Below the pieces are notes generated by a model. That model ran no database searches and was not told the origin of the DNA. It saw only the letters and a list, made by a program, of their open reading frames with translations. Shown here piece by piece: positions 18,142 to 27,101 of a stretch of 64,000 nucleotides of DNA (its first letter is position 1; the number at the start of each line of letters is the position of its first letter). The stretch covers positions 124,001 to 188,000 of the forward strand of contig NZ_JAATEJ010000003.1 of NCBI RefSeq assembly GCF_012034175.1, read 5' to 3'. The DNA comes from Actinacidiphila epipremni. GTDB taxonomy: Bacteria > Actinomycetota > Actinomycetes > Streptomycetales > Streptomycetaceae. Made by a program: the position numbers and the translations under genes.

Positions 18142-18228
18142 TCCTCGCTTTTGCACTGAAGCTCTCATATCGGGCATAAAGCCGCTAAGTTGTCGCGGGC
18201 GACGGCCCCTCCCCGGTAGCCTGTAGCC

Positions 18229-19524
18229 GTGATCGACCTTCGCCTGCTTCGTGAGGACCCCGACCGTGTGCGCGCCTCGCAGCGCGCCCGTGGAGAGGAC
18301 GTCGCGCTCGTCGACTCCCTGCTGTCCGCCGACGAGCGCCGCCGGTCCTCCGGCACCCGCTTCGACGAGCTGCGCGCCGAGCAGAAGCAGCTGGGCAAGC
18401 TGATCCCCAAGGCGCAGGGCGACGAGAAGGCCGAGCTGCTGCGCCGGGCCGGCGAGCTGTCGGCCGCGGTCAAGGCCGCCGACGCCGAGCAGCACGAGGC
18501 GGCCGAGGAGGCGCAGCGGCTGCTGCTGCAGATCGGCAACATCGTCCACCCCGACGCCCCCGTGGGCGGCGAGGAGGATTTCGTCGTCGTCGAGCAGCAC
18601 GGCACCCCGCGCGACTTCGCCGCCGAGGGCTTCACGCCGCGCGACCACCTGGAGCTCGGCGAGCTGCTGGGCGCCATCGACACCGAGCGCGGCGCCAAGG
18701 TCTCCGGCTCGCGCTTCTACTACCTCACCGGCATCGGCGCCCTGCTGGAGCTGGCCCTGGTCAACGCCGCCATGGCGCAGGCCACCGCGGCCGGCTTCAC
18801 CCCGATGCTGACGCCGAACCTGGTCAAGCCCGCCGCCATGGCCGGCACCGGCTACCTCGGCCAGGCCGAGGACGACGTCTACCACCTCGACAACGACGAC
18901 CTCTACCTCGTCGGCACGTCCGAGGTGCCGCTCGCCGCCTACCACATGGACGAGATCATCGACGCGGCCCGGCTGCCGCTGCGCTACGCGGGCTTCTCGT
19001 CCTGCTACCGGCGCGAGGCCGGCTCGTACGGCAAGGACACCCGCGGCATCTTCCGGGTGCACCAGTTCGACAAGGTCGAGATGTTCGTCTTCACCACCCC
19101 GGAGGAGTCGCACGCCGAGCACCGGCGGCTGCTGGAGTGGGAGAAGCAGTGGCTGACGTCGCTGGAGCTGCCCTTCCAGGTCGTCGAGCTCGCCTCGGGC
19201 GACCTCGGCCTGTCGGCGTCGCGCAAGTTCGACTGCGAGGCGTGGATCCCGACGCAGGGCAAGTACCGCGAGCTGACGTCGACGTCCAACACCAACGAGT
19301 TCCAGGCGCGGCGGCTGAGCGTACGCATGCGCGAGGAGGGCGCCACGCGTCCGCTGGCCACGCTCAACGGCACGCTGTGCGCGGTCACCCGGACGATCGT
19401 GGCGATCCTGGAGAACCACCAGCAGCCGGACGGCTCGGTGCGCGTCCCGGAGATCCTGCGCCCGTACCTGGGCGGCCGGGAGCTGCTGGAGCCCGCCGCC
19501 ACCGCGCCGGCCGCGGCCAAGTGA
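18229..19524 (+). CDS. serS: Seryl-tRNA synthetase
   Basis: 431 residues from the GTG at 18229. It charges tRNA-Ser with serine. The N-terminal coiled-coil tRNA-binding arm (~25-105) is rich in Glu/Lys/Ala heptads. The class II catalytic core shows motif 2 [20 protein letters not shown], the [11 protein letters not shown] loop and motif 3 [18 protein letters not shown] -10-like TAGCCT ends 6 bases before the GTG and there is no ribosome binding site, so the mRNA is probably leaderless. The stop overlaps the next start (GTGA). The DnaA-box cluster lies directly upstream. Confidence 0.97.
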   Translation: MIDLRLLREDPDRVRASQRARGEDVALVDSLLSADERRRSSGTRFDELRAEQKQLGKLIPKAQGDEKAELLRRAGELSAAVKAADAEQHEAAEEAQRLLLQIGNIVHPDAPVGGEEDFVVVEQHGTPRDFAAEGFTPRDHLELGELLGAIDTERGAKVSGSRFYYLTGIGALLELALVNAAMAQATAAGFTPMLTPNLVKPAAMAGTGYLGQAEDDVYHLDNDDLYLVGTSEVPLAAYHMDEIIDAARLPLRYAGFSSCYRREAGSYGKDTRGIFRVHQFDKVEMFVFTTPEESHAEHRRLLEWEKQWLTSLELPFQVVELASGDLGLSASRKFDCEAWIPTQGKYRELTSTSNTNEFQARRLSVRMREEGATRPLATLNGTLCAVTRTIVAILENHQQPDGSVRVPEILRPYLGGRELLEPAATAPAAAK

Positions 19525-20360
19525 GCGGTACGCAGGCCGCGGCGGGCCGCCCGCCCGCCGCGCTGCCGTTCCGCCTGGTCGCCACCGACCTCGACGGCAC
19601 GCTGCTGCGCAGTGACGGCACCGTCTCACCGGCCTCGCGGGACGCGCTCGCGGCGGTCTCGGCGCAGGGGGCGGCGCACATCGTCGTGACCGGCCGCGCG
19701 GTGCCGTGGACGCGGCATGTACTGGACGACCTCGGCTACCAGGGCCTGGCCGTGTGCGGGCAGGGCGCGCAGGTTTACGACGCGGGCGCGGGCCGCCTGC
19801 TGACCTCCGTCACCCTGGACCGGCAGCTCGCCGCCATGGCGCTGGCGAAGATCGAGGCCGAGGTCGGGCCGCTGGCGCTGGCCGCGAGCCGTGACGGGCT
19901 GGGCGGCGAGGTACTGATCGGCCCGGGTTACGTCTACAACCCCGAGCTGCCGGTGCTGCACATCACCGGCAGCGACGACCTGTGGGCCGAGCCGATCAAC
20001 AAGATCTACATACAGCACCCGGGTCTGAGCGACGACGAGCTGACGCAGGTGGCCACCGATGTCGCCGGTGACCTGGTGAGCGCCACCATGGCGGGCGCGG
20101 GCATCGTGGAGCTGCTGCCGCTGGGGCTGACGAAGGCGACCGGCCTGTCGCTGGCCGCCCGGCGGCTCGGGGTGCCGGCCGCCAAGACCATCGCCTTCGG
20201 CGACATGCCCAACGACATCCCGATGTTCGGCTGGGCCGGCTACGGCGTGGCCATGGCCAACGGCCACCCGGAGCTGAAGGCGGTCGCCGACGAGGTCACC
20301 GCCTCCCACGACGAGGACGGCATCGCCCTCGTCCTCACCCGCCTCTTCGGCCCGTTCTGA
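19521..20360 (+). CDS. HAD-superfamily (Cof/IIB-type) phosphatase
   Basis: 279 residues from the GTG at 19521, overlapping the serS stop by 4 bases, so translation is probably coupled. Motif I is [15 protein letters not shown] (nucleophile Asp), motif II IVVTGR, and motif [15 protein letters not shown], the pattern of Cof-type HAD hydrolases acting on sugar phosphates, nucleotides or flavin phosphates. Substrate is unknown. A homologous phosphatase of the same subtype is encoded at 40466-41380, so the window has two paralogues. Confidence 0.93.
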   Translation: MSGTQAAAGRPPAALPFRLVATDLDGTLLRSDGTVSPASRDALAAVSAQGAAHIVVTGRAVPWTRHVLDDLGYQGLAVCGQGAQVYDAGAGRLLTSVTLDRQLAAMALAKIEAEVGPLALAASRDGLGGEVLIGPGYVYNPELPVLHITGSDDLWAEPINKIYIQHPGLSDDELTQVATDVAGDLVSATMAGAGIVELLPLGLTKATGLSLAARRLGVPAAKTIAFGDMPNDIPMFGWAGYGVAMANGHPELKAVADEVTASHDEDGIALVLTRLFGPF

Positions 20361-20381
20361 CCTCTGCCCCCGCCTCCACCT

Positions 20382-21098
20382 TCACCTCCGCCCCGCCCCG
20401 CGCGGCGCGGGCCGCGGCAGCGGGGTGGCGGCGTGGCAGCACAGGCCCAGCAGGAACGCCGTCAGATGCCCGAGGTCGGTGTACGTGCCCCCGCGCAGCA
20501 CCGGATACCCGAAGAAGCACAGCACCGCCGCCAGATAGGCCCACCGCCAGCGCACCGGCACCCGGTAGGCCAGCACCCCGACCACACCGGCCAGCCCGTA
20601 GCTGACGCCGATGTCCACGGTGTGCGCGAGCGAGTGCGGCAGCCGGTCGTCCCGAATGCCGAAGAAGACCGCCTTCTGGCTGATCAGGGTGGCGCCGATG
20701 TGCGCGGTCGCCGCGGTGAAGAGCCAGTGCCATGTGCCGAGCCAGCGCTCGGCGGGGGCGTGCACCAGCTCGAAGAGCACGGTGTAGAAGGCGAAGGCGG
20801 AGGGCGTCTGGATCCAGAACGCGCTGCCGATCAGTACGCGGATCGGGTGACGGTGCAGCTCGACGAGGTTGGTGCTGTAGTGGTGCAGCAGCATCTCGCG
20901 GGTGTGCGGTGCGGCGACCGCCACGACCGTGCTGGTCACGGCCAGTATCGCCAGCCAGACGTGCGTGCCGGGCGACGAGCGGACCCACCCCGCGGCGCAT
21001 CGGCACGCGTCGCGCGGGGTGACGCGGCGGAGCCGGTGCGCCGCGACGCGGATCCGGGTGGGTACGGTCGGCGCCGCCGGCGTGGTCTGCTGGGCCAT
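20382..21098 (-). CDS. Rhomboid-like membrane protein
   Basis: 238 residues from the ATG at 21098; an upstream frame extension to 21143 is possible but its start is poorer. Six hydrophobic segments are visible. Features shared with rhomboid proteases are a Ser in VDIGVSYGLAGVVGVLAY (comparable to the GxSx nucleophile loop) and a His in DLGHLTAFLLGL (comparable to the catalytic GHxxG helix). Family members of this actinobacterial type are usually listed as rhomboid-like with unproven protease activity. It is convergent with the HAD gene, ending 22 bases beyond it. Confidence 0.8.
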   Translation of the reverse strand: MAQQTTPAAPTVPTRIRVAAHRLRRVTPRDACRCAAGWVRSSPGTHVWLAILAVTSTVVAVAAPHTREMLLHHYSTNLVELHRHPIRVLIGSAFWIQTPSAFAFYTVLFELVHAPAERWLGTWHWLFTAATAHIGATLISQKAVFFGIRDDRLPHSLAHTVDIGVSYGLAGVVGVLAYRVPVRWRWAYLAAVLCFFGYPVLRGGTYTDLGHLTAFLLGLCCHAATPLPRPAPRGAGRR

Positions 21099-21223
21099 CG
21101 CCCCCCAGTCTTCACCGCCGCACCCCACGCCGCCCGCCGACACCCTGCCCCTGCCCCGCGGGACCGCCCGCGAGGCAGGGCGTCAGGGGCAGGGGATCAG
21201 TGCAGGGGGTCAGGGGCGGGAAC

Positions 21224-22009
21224 TCACTCGTCGACGGCGAGCTTGAGCGTGCTCAGCTTGCGGGCGGCGAACCAGGTGGCCGCCACCGTCACCAGGACCA
21301 GCGCGACCACGCCCACGTTCAGGCTCACGGCGGAGTCGACCAGGTCGCCGTGCGCGATCTTCTGCGCCACCGCGAGCGACCACTGCTGGACGCTGAGCGT
21401 ACGGGCGCCGGGCACCACATTGCCGACGACGCCCTCCCACACCAGCGCGTAGACCAGGCCGACCACCACCGCGTGCCGTGTCACGACGCCCAGCAGCAGG
21501 AAGATCGCGGCGTAGGCGATGCACGCGACGGCGGCGGCTATCGCGTAGGCGACGGCGAGATTCTGGCCGTTGGCGTTGAGGACATAGCCGGCGATGAGCG
21601 TCGGGACGGCGGAGAAGGCGACGGTGACGCCTATCGCGACCAGCAGCTTGGTCAGGATGATCGTGCGGCGTCTGATCGGCTTGGCCAGCAGGTAGACGAT
21701 CGCGCCGTCGTCGATCTCCGGGCCGATCGCGCCGGTGCCGGCGATGACGCCGACCAGCGGCACCATGGCGCTGAGCGCGAAGCCCTGGAGCAGGTCGTCG
21801 GTGGTGGAGTCGTCGGCGCCGGCGAGCAGGCGGACCGCGGCGACGATGACCAGGAGCAGCAGCGGCAGCGCGAACAGCAGCAGGGCGCGGCGCCGGCCGA
21901 GCAGCGCGCCGTACGTCAGCCGGGCGACCGTCGGATGGTAGATCGCGGGCCCCGTCGACGGCGGCTGCGGCTGCGCGGTGCGGCCGGGCCCGGTGGTGGT
22001 GGCGGACAT
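21224..22009 (-). CDS. ABC-2 type transporter permease (operon gene 4)
   Basis: 261 residues from the ATG at 22009 with AAGGAG 9 bases upstream. Six membrane segments are visible, and the conserved ABC-2 stretch GPEIDDGAIVYLLAKPIRRRTIILTK marks the amphipathic coupling region. It is the last gene of a four-gene minus-strand operon (24836 to 21224) and probably pairs with the ATPase ending 13 bases upstream. Substrate unknown; ABC-2 systems of this kind are usually exporters of lipids, drugs or peptides. Confidence 0.9.
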   Translation of the reverse strand: MSATTTGPGRTAQPQPPSTGPAIYHPTVARLTYGALLGRRRALLLFALPLLLLVIVAAVRLLAGADDSTTDDLLQGFALSAMVPLVGVIAGTGAIGPEIDDGAIVYLLAKPIRRRTIILTKLLVAIGVTVAFSAVPTLIAGYVLNANGQNLAVAYAIAAAVACIAYAAIFLLLGVVTRHAVVVGLVYALVWEGVVGNVVPGARTLSVQQWSLAVAQKIAHGDLVDSAVSLNVGVVALVLVTVAATWFAARKLSTLKLAVDE

Positions 22010-22022
22010 GTCGATGGGCTCC

Positions 22023-22940
22023 TTACGCCGTGACCAGGTAGGAGAAGACGCTCTCCAGGGACTCGTCGGACGGCGAGACGGTGAAGAGCCGGATGCCGTG
22101 GTCGCGGGCGATCCGGGGCAGGAACTCGGTGAAGCCGGCGAAGTCGACCGCCTGGACGTGCAGCGCGCCGTCCCGCATGTCGAGCTCGATCGCGGCGGTG
22201 GAGGCGTGGCCGATGAGCGCGGACGCCAGCTGCCGGTCGTCGCTGGACCGTACGAGGTAGCGGTGCGGGCGGTCGGTCATCAGCCGGCGGATCTTGCGGA
22301 AGTCGCCGGAGGCGGCGTGCCGGCCGGCCACCACGACCTCGATGTGGTGGGCGAGCTGCTCGACCTCCTCCAGGATGTGCGAGGAGAACAGCACCGTGCG
22401 GCCGTCGGCTCCCATTCGCCGCAGCAGCTCCATCAGCTGCAGCCGCTGCCGCGGGTCCATGCCGTTGAAGGGCTCGTCCAGCAGCAGCACGGACGGCTCG
22501 TGGACCAGCGCGGAGGCCATCTTCGCGCGCTGGCGCATGCCCTTGCTGTATGTCTCGATGCGGCGGTCCTGCGCGTACTCCATCTCGACGACGGCCAGCG
22601 CCCGCTGCGCGGCGGCGTCCGGGTCGGGCAGGCCGTGCAGTTCGGCGTTGGCGACGACGAACTCGCGCGCGGTCAGGAAGTCGTACATCGACTCGCGCTC
22701 GGGCACGATGCCGATCTCCCGGTACGCCTGCTCGTTGCGCCAGATGACCGCTCCGTCGAGGGTGACGGTGCCGTTGGAGGGCGCGAGGAAGCCCGCCATC
22801 ATGTTGATGAGGGTGGACTTGCCGGCGCCGTTCGGGCCGAGCAGTCCCGTCACGCCGGGGCCGATGGTCATCGTGACGTCGTTGACCGCCACCACGTTGC
22901 CGAACCAGCGCGAGACGTTGTCGATGGTGAGGGTCGTCAT
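22023..22940 (-). CDS. ABC transporter ATP-binding protein (operon gene 3)
   Basis: 305 residues from the ATG at 22940, which overlaps the stop of the preceding permease as ATGA. Walker A GPNGAGKST, the ABC signature region YSKGMRQRAKMA, Walker B PSVLLLDEPFNGMD and the H-loop SSHIL are all present. The C-terminal ~80 residues form the extra domain common in ABC-2 exporter ATPases. The open frame extends upstream to 23651 but that part is a shadow of the permease gene. Confidence 0.93.
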   Translation of the reverse strand: MTTLTIDNVSRWFGNVVAVNDVTMTIGPGVTGLLGPNGAGKSTLINMMAGFLAPSNGTVTLDGAVIWRNEQAYREIGIVPERESMYDFLTAREFVVANAELHGLPDPDAAAQRALAVVEMEYAQDRRIETYSKGMRQRAKMASALVHEPSVLLLDEPFNGMDPRQRLQLMELLRRMGADGRTVLFSSHILEEVEQLAHHIEVVVAGRHAASGDFRKIRRLMTDRPHRYLVRSSDDRQLASALIGHASTAAIELDMRDGALHVQAVDFAGFTEFLPRIARDHGIRLFTVSPSDESLESVFSYLVTA

Positions 22941-23893
22941 GCCATGCCCACCTTCTCGTAGCGGCGCATCAGCAGCGCGAACGTGCCGGCGACGATGCCG
23001 AGCAGGACCAGCAGATACGCGATGCCCGCCGCCGCGTTCGGCGGCCCGGAGGCGTGCGGGAAGGCGGAGTGCGCGCCGAGGAACCAGGTCTGGAAGCCGT
23101 CGATCAAGGTGATCGGGGAGAACAGCCCGATCCAGCCGATGACGTCGTAGCGCTCCTGCGCGGCGGCCACGCCCTGGACGCTGGAGACCGCCGCGTAGGT
23201 GATGACGAACAGCGCGATGACCGCCGCCACGCCGAAGCCGCGGCGCGGGGTGACCGCGGAGATGACCAGGCCGATCCCCGCGAAGAGCAGGGAGAGCAGC
23301 AGGACGGACACCAGGCCCTTCGCAAACCCGGCGGTCTGGTGGCCGAAGCTGAGCTTCGCCAGCAGTGCGCCGATGTAGAGGATGAGCAGGGGGAGCGCGG
23401 TCAGCAGGAACAGCGCGCTGGCGAGCGCGGCGTATTTGGCGGCCACGTAGTCGACCCGCTCGATGGGGCGGGAGAAATACAGCGGGGTCGTCTTGAAGCG
23501 CAGGTCGCGGCTGACCGACTGGGGCGCCTGGGAGGCGACGAAGAGCGTGATGACCGCCTGGAGGATCACGGCGTACCGCGTGTACTGCACCGGGAGGTCG
23601 GAGCGGTCGGCGAAGACGGTGACCGCGACGATGATCAGCGCGGGCAGGCACATCACGCCGAGCAGGATCATCGGCAGCACCTTGGACTTGGCGCTGCGGC
23701 CGAGGCCGTAGGCGCCGCGCAGGCTCTGCGCGAACAGCGACTTGCGGGCGTAGGCGCGACCGAGGCGGGGTCCTTCGTAGCTGCGGTACCCGATGTTGTG
23801 GATGACGTCGGGCGGTGAACCGGCGCGGGTGCCCGCGGCGGCGGCCGGGGCGCCGGGCGTGGCGTGGGGCGTGGCGGTGTCAGGCTGCGTCAC
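22937..23893 (-). CDS. ABC transporter permease (operon gene 2)
   Basis: 318 residues from the GTG at 23893 with GGAG upstream; the start lies 14 bases inside the preceding ATPase gene. A ~60-residue cytoplasmic N-terminus with IGYRSYEGPRLGR is followed by six membrane segments. The conserved VSRDLRFKTTPLYFSRPIERVDYV corresponds to the ABC-2 permease coupling loop. Tight overlaps on both sides indicate one transcript with two ATPase/permease pairs. Confidence 0.9.
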   Translation of the reverse strand: MTQPDTATPHATPGAPAAAAGTRAGSPPDVIHNIGYRSYEGPRLGRAYARKSLFAQSLRGAYGLGRSAKSKVLPMILLGVMCLPALIIVAVTVFADRSDLPVQYTRYAVILQAVITLFVASQAPQSVSRDLRFKTTPLYFSRPIERVDYVAAKYAALASALFLLTALPLLILYIGALLAKLSFGHQTAGFAKGLVSVLLLSLLFAGIGLVISAVTPRRGFGVAAVIALFVITYAAVSSVQGVAAAQERYDVIGWIGLFSPITLIDGFQTWFLGAHSAFPHASGPPNAAAGIAYLLVLLGIVAGTFALLMRRYEKVGMA

Positions 23894-24836
23894 GGCCGTC
23901 TCCTTCCGTTGCGTGGGCGGTTTCCCCCGCGGGGGCTGACGCGTCGTCGATGAACAGTTCGGCTATGCGGTGCCGGCGCTGCTCCATGCGCACCAGGCCG
24001 ACGCCGAGGCCGGCCACCGCGTCGCGCACGGTGTCGTACGTCTCGTCGCCGGCGATGTCGACCAGCAGCAGGTGCCCGTTGGCCTGCGCCGTCAGGCCGG
24101 CGCCGGTCAGCAGCGCGAGCAGCTCGCCTTCCCGGTCGGTGACCTCGACGGCGAGGGAGGCGGTGGTCTGCGTGAAGTCGCTGGTGGAGGAGGCGCGCAG
24201 CAGCTTGCCGCCGTCGATGACGACGATGTGGTCGCTGGTGCGCTCCAGCTCGCCGAGCAGGTGGGAGGTGACGAGGACCGAGATGCCGAAGTCGGTGTGC
24301 ACGCGGCGGATCAGGCCGAGCATCTCGTCCCGGCCGGCCGGGTCGAGCCCGTTGGTCGGCTCGTCGAGCAGCACCAGCTTCGGGTCGTGCACGAGCGCCT
24401 GGGCGAGCTTGACGCGCTGTTTCATGCCCGTCGAGTAGCCGCCCATCGGGCGGTACCGCTCTTCGTAGAGCCCGACGTGCCGGAGCGTGTCGGCGGTGCG
24501 CTCGCGCGCGGCGGACGGCGGCAGGCCCGACATCCTGGCCATGTGCACGACGAACTCGGTCGCCGAGACGTCCGGCGGCAGGCAGTCGTGCTCGGGCATG
24601 TAGCCGACCAGGCCGCGGATACGCGGGCCCTCGGTGGCCACGTCGAGTCCGAGCACGGCGGCACGACCCTCCGTCGCCGGGGACAGGCCCAGCAGGATCT
24701 TGATCAGGGTCGATTTCCCGGCTCCGTTGGCCCCCACCAGCCCGGTCACACCGGGGGCGACGGCCACGGACAGCCGGTCGAGAGCGGTCACGCTCGGATA
24801 CCGCTTGCTCAGGCTTTCGGTGGCGATCACAGTCAC
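23880..24836 (-). CDS. ABC transporter ATP-binding protein (operon gene 1)
   Basis: 318 residues from the GTG at 24836 (GTG 24830 is an alternative). Walker A GANGAGKST, signature YSTGMKQRVKLA, Walker B PKLVLLDEPTNGLD and H-loop TSHLL are clear. A -10-like TACGGT lies about 7 bases before the GTG and no ribosome binding site is seen, suggesting a leaderless mRNA that starts the four-gene operon. A C-terminal regulatory domain of ~100 residues follows the ATPase core. Confidence 0.92.
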   Translation of the reverse strand: MTVIATESLSKRYPSVTALDRLSVAVAPGVTGLVGANGAGKSTLIKILLGLSPATEGRAAVLGLDVATEGPRIRGLVGYMPEHDCLPPDVSATEFVVHMARMSGLPPSAARERTADTLRHVGLYEERYRPMGGYSTGMKQRVKLAQALVHDPKLVLLDEPTNGLDPAGRDEMLGLIRRVHTDFGISVLVTSHLLGELERTSDHIVVIDGGKLLRASSTSDFTQTTASLAVEVTDREGELLALLTGAGLTAQANGHLLLVDIAGDETYDTVRDAVAGLGVGLVRMEQRRHRIAELFIDDASAPAGETAHATEGDGRDAA

Positions 24837-24995
24837 GGAAACGACCGTAGTGGCCCGCGCCACAGCCCCGCGTCCCCCCAGCGGCCGGAATCCGGTAGTC
24901 CTGTGGGCTGACTCTCCCGTAGGGGTCGCCAACCTCGGGCTGCCGCCATGTGGGGGACAGCGGGCTTTCCCCCGATTTTCCGGGGGTTACCGCGG

Positions 24996-25004
24996 TTATC
25001 CACA
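24996..25004 (+). promoter_or_regulatory. Isolated DnaA box (TTATCCACA)
   Basis: A perfect TTATCCACA lies in the 278-bp divergent gap between the ABC operon and the hydrolase-SDR gene. A pair of GATGTCA direct repeats (25038-25044 and 25053-25059, 15 bp apart) sits next to it and might be an operator for the right-hand gene. Confidence 0.5.
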
Positions 25005-25114
25005 GGCTGGAGGTGGGCCTTGACCATCCCATCCGTCGATGTCACATTGATTGATGTCAGCGACCGCGAGCGGCGGTCGGAGGTCGGCTGTGGGCGGTTC
25101 CGGCGAGGGGGCGG

Positions 25115-26980
25115 GTGAGCGCGATGAGCGGTACGGGCGGGGCGGGCGCGACGGGCGGGACGGGCGCGGACGAGAGGTTCGTGACGGGCGCGGACGGGGT
25201 GCGGCTGTGCGTGGCCGAGTCCGGCGACGCCGGGCGGCCGACGGTCGTGCTGCTGCACGGCTATCCGGACAGCAAGGAGGTGTGGGGGCCGGTCGCGGCG
25301 CTGCTGGCCGACCGCTTCCATGTCGTCCTCTATGACGTACGCGGGCACGGGCGCTCCTCGGCTCCCGCGCGGCTGCGCGGCGGCTTCACGCTGGAGAAGC
25401 TGACCCGGGATTTCCTGGCGGTCGCCGACGCGGTGAGCCCGGACCGGCCGGTGCACCTGGTCGGCCACGACTGGGGGTCGGTGCAGGGCTGGGAGTTCGC
25501 CACCGTGCCCGCGACGGAGGGCAGGATCGCCTCCTTCACATCCGTGTCCGGCCCCTGCCTGGACCACTTCGGCCACTGGATCAGACGCCGGGTGCGCCGC
25601 CCCACCCCGCGCCGGGCCGCGCAGGTGCTCGGCCAGGGCGTGAAGTCCTGGTACGTCTACGCGCTGCACACCCCGGTGCTGCCCGAGCTGGCCTGGCGCG
25701 GTCCGCTGGGCCGGCAGTGGCCGAAACTCCTCGCGCGCGCGGAGAAGCTGCCCTTCGACGGCTACCCGACGCCGTCGCTGCCGCGGGACGCCGCGCACGG
25801 CGCCTGGCTCTACCGCGACAACGTGCGGCAGCGCCTCGGCCACCCGCGTGAGGACGCGTACGCGCACGTGCCCGTACAGCTCGTCACCCCGACCGAGGAC
25901 GCTTTTCTGTCCGAGCGGCTCTACGACGACCTGGAGCACTGGGCGCCCCGGCTGACCCGGCGCACGGTGCCCGCCAAGCACTGGGTGCCGCGCTCCCGGC
26001 CGCAGCACATGGCCGACTGGATCACGGAGTTCGTCACCGCGGTGGAGGCCGGCGGCGCGGGCGAGGTGACGGCGGGCGGGCAGGCGAAGGCCGGACGGGG
26101 GCCGGGTTCCGGGGAGCCGGCGCGGTCCGCGCTGGGCAGGCGGCTGCCGGCCGCGCGGGAGCGGTTCGCCGGCCAGGTGGTGGTGGTCACGGGCGCGGCG
26201 AGCGGGATCGGCCGGGCGACGGCGCTGGCCTTCGCCGAGGCCGGGGCGCGGGTGGTGGCCGTGGACCGAGACGCGCCGGGTGCGGCCCGCACCGCAGAGC
26301 TGGCCCGTGCGGCGGGGGCGGCCGGTGCCTGGGCGGAGGTCGTCGACGTGTCGGACGCGGCGGCGATGGAGGAGCTGGCGGCCGGTGTCCGGGAGCGGTA
26401 CGGCGTGCCGGACGTCGTGGTCAACAACGCCGGTATCGGCCTGGCCGGCCGCTTCCTGGACACCTCGCCGGAGGACTGGAAGCAGGTGCTGGACGTCAAT
26501 GTGTGGGGGGTCATCCACGGTTGCCGGCTCTTCGGGCGCCAGATGGCCGAGCGCGGCGAGGGCGGGCACATCGTCAACACCGCGTCGGCGGCGGCGTTCC
26601 TGCCGTCCCGCACCCTGCCCGCGTACAGCACGTCGAAGGCCGCGGTGCTGATGCTGAGCGAATGCCTCAGGGCGGAGCTGGCCCCGCTCGGCATCGGGGT
26701 GAGCGCGATCTGCCCCGGCCCGGTGAACACCCCGATCACCGGCAGCGCCCGGCATCTCGGCGTGACGTCGCAGGAGCAGGAGCGCCGCCGCGCCAGGACG
26801 GCGAGGTTCTACCGGATGCGCAACTACCCGCCGCAGAAGGTCGCCCGTGCGGTCGTCACGGCGGTGCTGCGGGACACCGCGGTCGTGCCGGTCATGCCGG
26901 AGGTCCGTGCCGTCCGGCTGCTGACCCGGCTGGCGCCGGGCGTGACGCGGACCCTCGCGCGTATCGACCCGCCGCTGTGA
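25115..26980 (+). CDS. Alpha/beta-hydrolase fused to short-chain dehydrogenase (EphD-like)
   Basis: 621 residues from the GTG at 25115 (ATG 25124 is close). Residues ~20-310 form an alpha/beta hydrolase with LLHGYPDSKEVW (oxyanion loop), VHLVGHDWGSVQGW (nucleophile elbow with Asp, as in epoxide hydrolases and haloalkane dehalogenases) and PAKHWVP (catalytic His). After a Gly-rich linker, residues ~350-620 form an SDR: VVVTGAASGIGRATA (NAD(P) fold), NNAGIG, NTASAAAF and YSTSK (catalytic Tyr-x3-Lys). The same fusion order occurs in mycobacterial EphD, implicated in lipid metabolism. The next two genes probably belong to the same pathway. Confidence 0.92.
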   Translation: MSAMSGTGGAGATGGTGADERFVTGADGVRLCVAESGDAGRPTVVLLHGYPDSKEVWGPVAALLADRFHVVLYDVRGHGRSSAPARLRGGFTLEKLTRDFLAVADAVSPDRPVHLVGHDWGSVQGWEFATVPATEGRIASFTSVSGPCLDHFGHWIRRRVRRPTPRRAAQVLGQGVKSWYVYALHTPVLPELAWRGPLGRQWPKLLARAEKLPFDGYPTPSLPRDAAHGAWLYRDNVRQRLGHPREDAYAHVPVQLVTPTEDAFLSERLYDDLEHWAPRLTRRTVPAKHWVPRSRPQHMADWITEFVTAVEAGGAGEVTAGGQAKAGRGPGSGEPARSALGRRLPAARERFAGQVVVVTGAASGIGRATALAFAEAGARVVAVDRDAPGAARTAELARAAGAAGAWAEVVDVSDAAAMEELAAGVRERYGVPDVVVNNAGIGLAGRFLDTSPEDWKQVLDVNVWGVIHGCRLFGRQMAERGEGGHIVNTASAAAFLPSRTLPAYSTSKAAVLMLSECLRAELAPLGIGVSAICPGPVNTPITGSARHLGVTSQEQERRRARTARFYRMRNYPPQKVARAVVTAVLRDTAVVPVMPEVRAVRLLTRLAPGVTRTLARIDPPL

Positions 26981-27101
26981 ACCGCCCGCGGCGCCGTCCC
27001 CGTACCGACGGCGTACCGACGCCGTGCCGCCCGCGCGGCACCGACCGCCCGCACGACCCGCCGCCGGGAGCACCGGCGGCCACCGGCAAGGAGGCCGTCT
27101 C

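Noticed and set aside
17674..18228. Possible chromosomal origin
   Set aside because: DnaA boxes are present, but dnaA, dnaN, gyrB and rpmH are not adjacent and the AT content is modest; a titration cluster is more likely.
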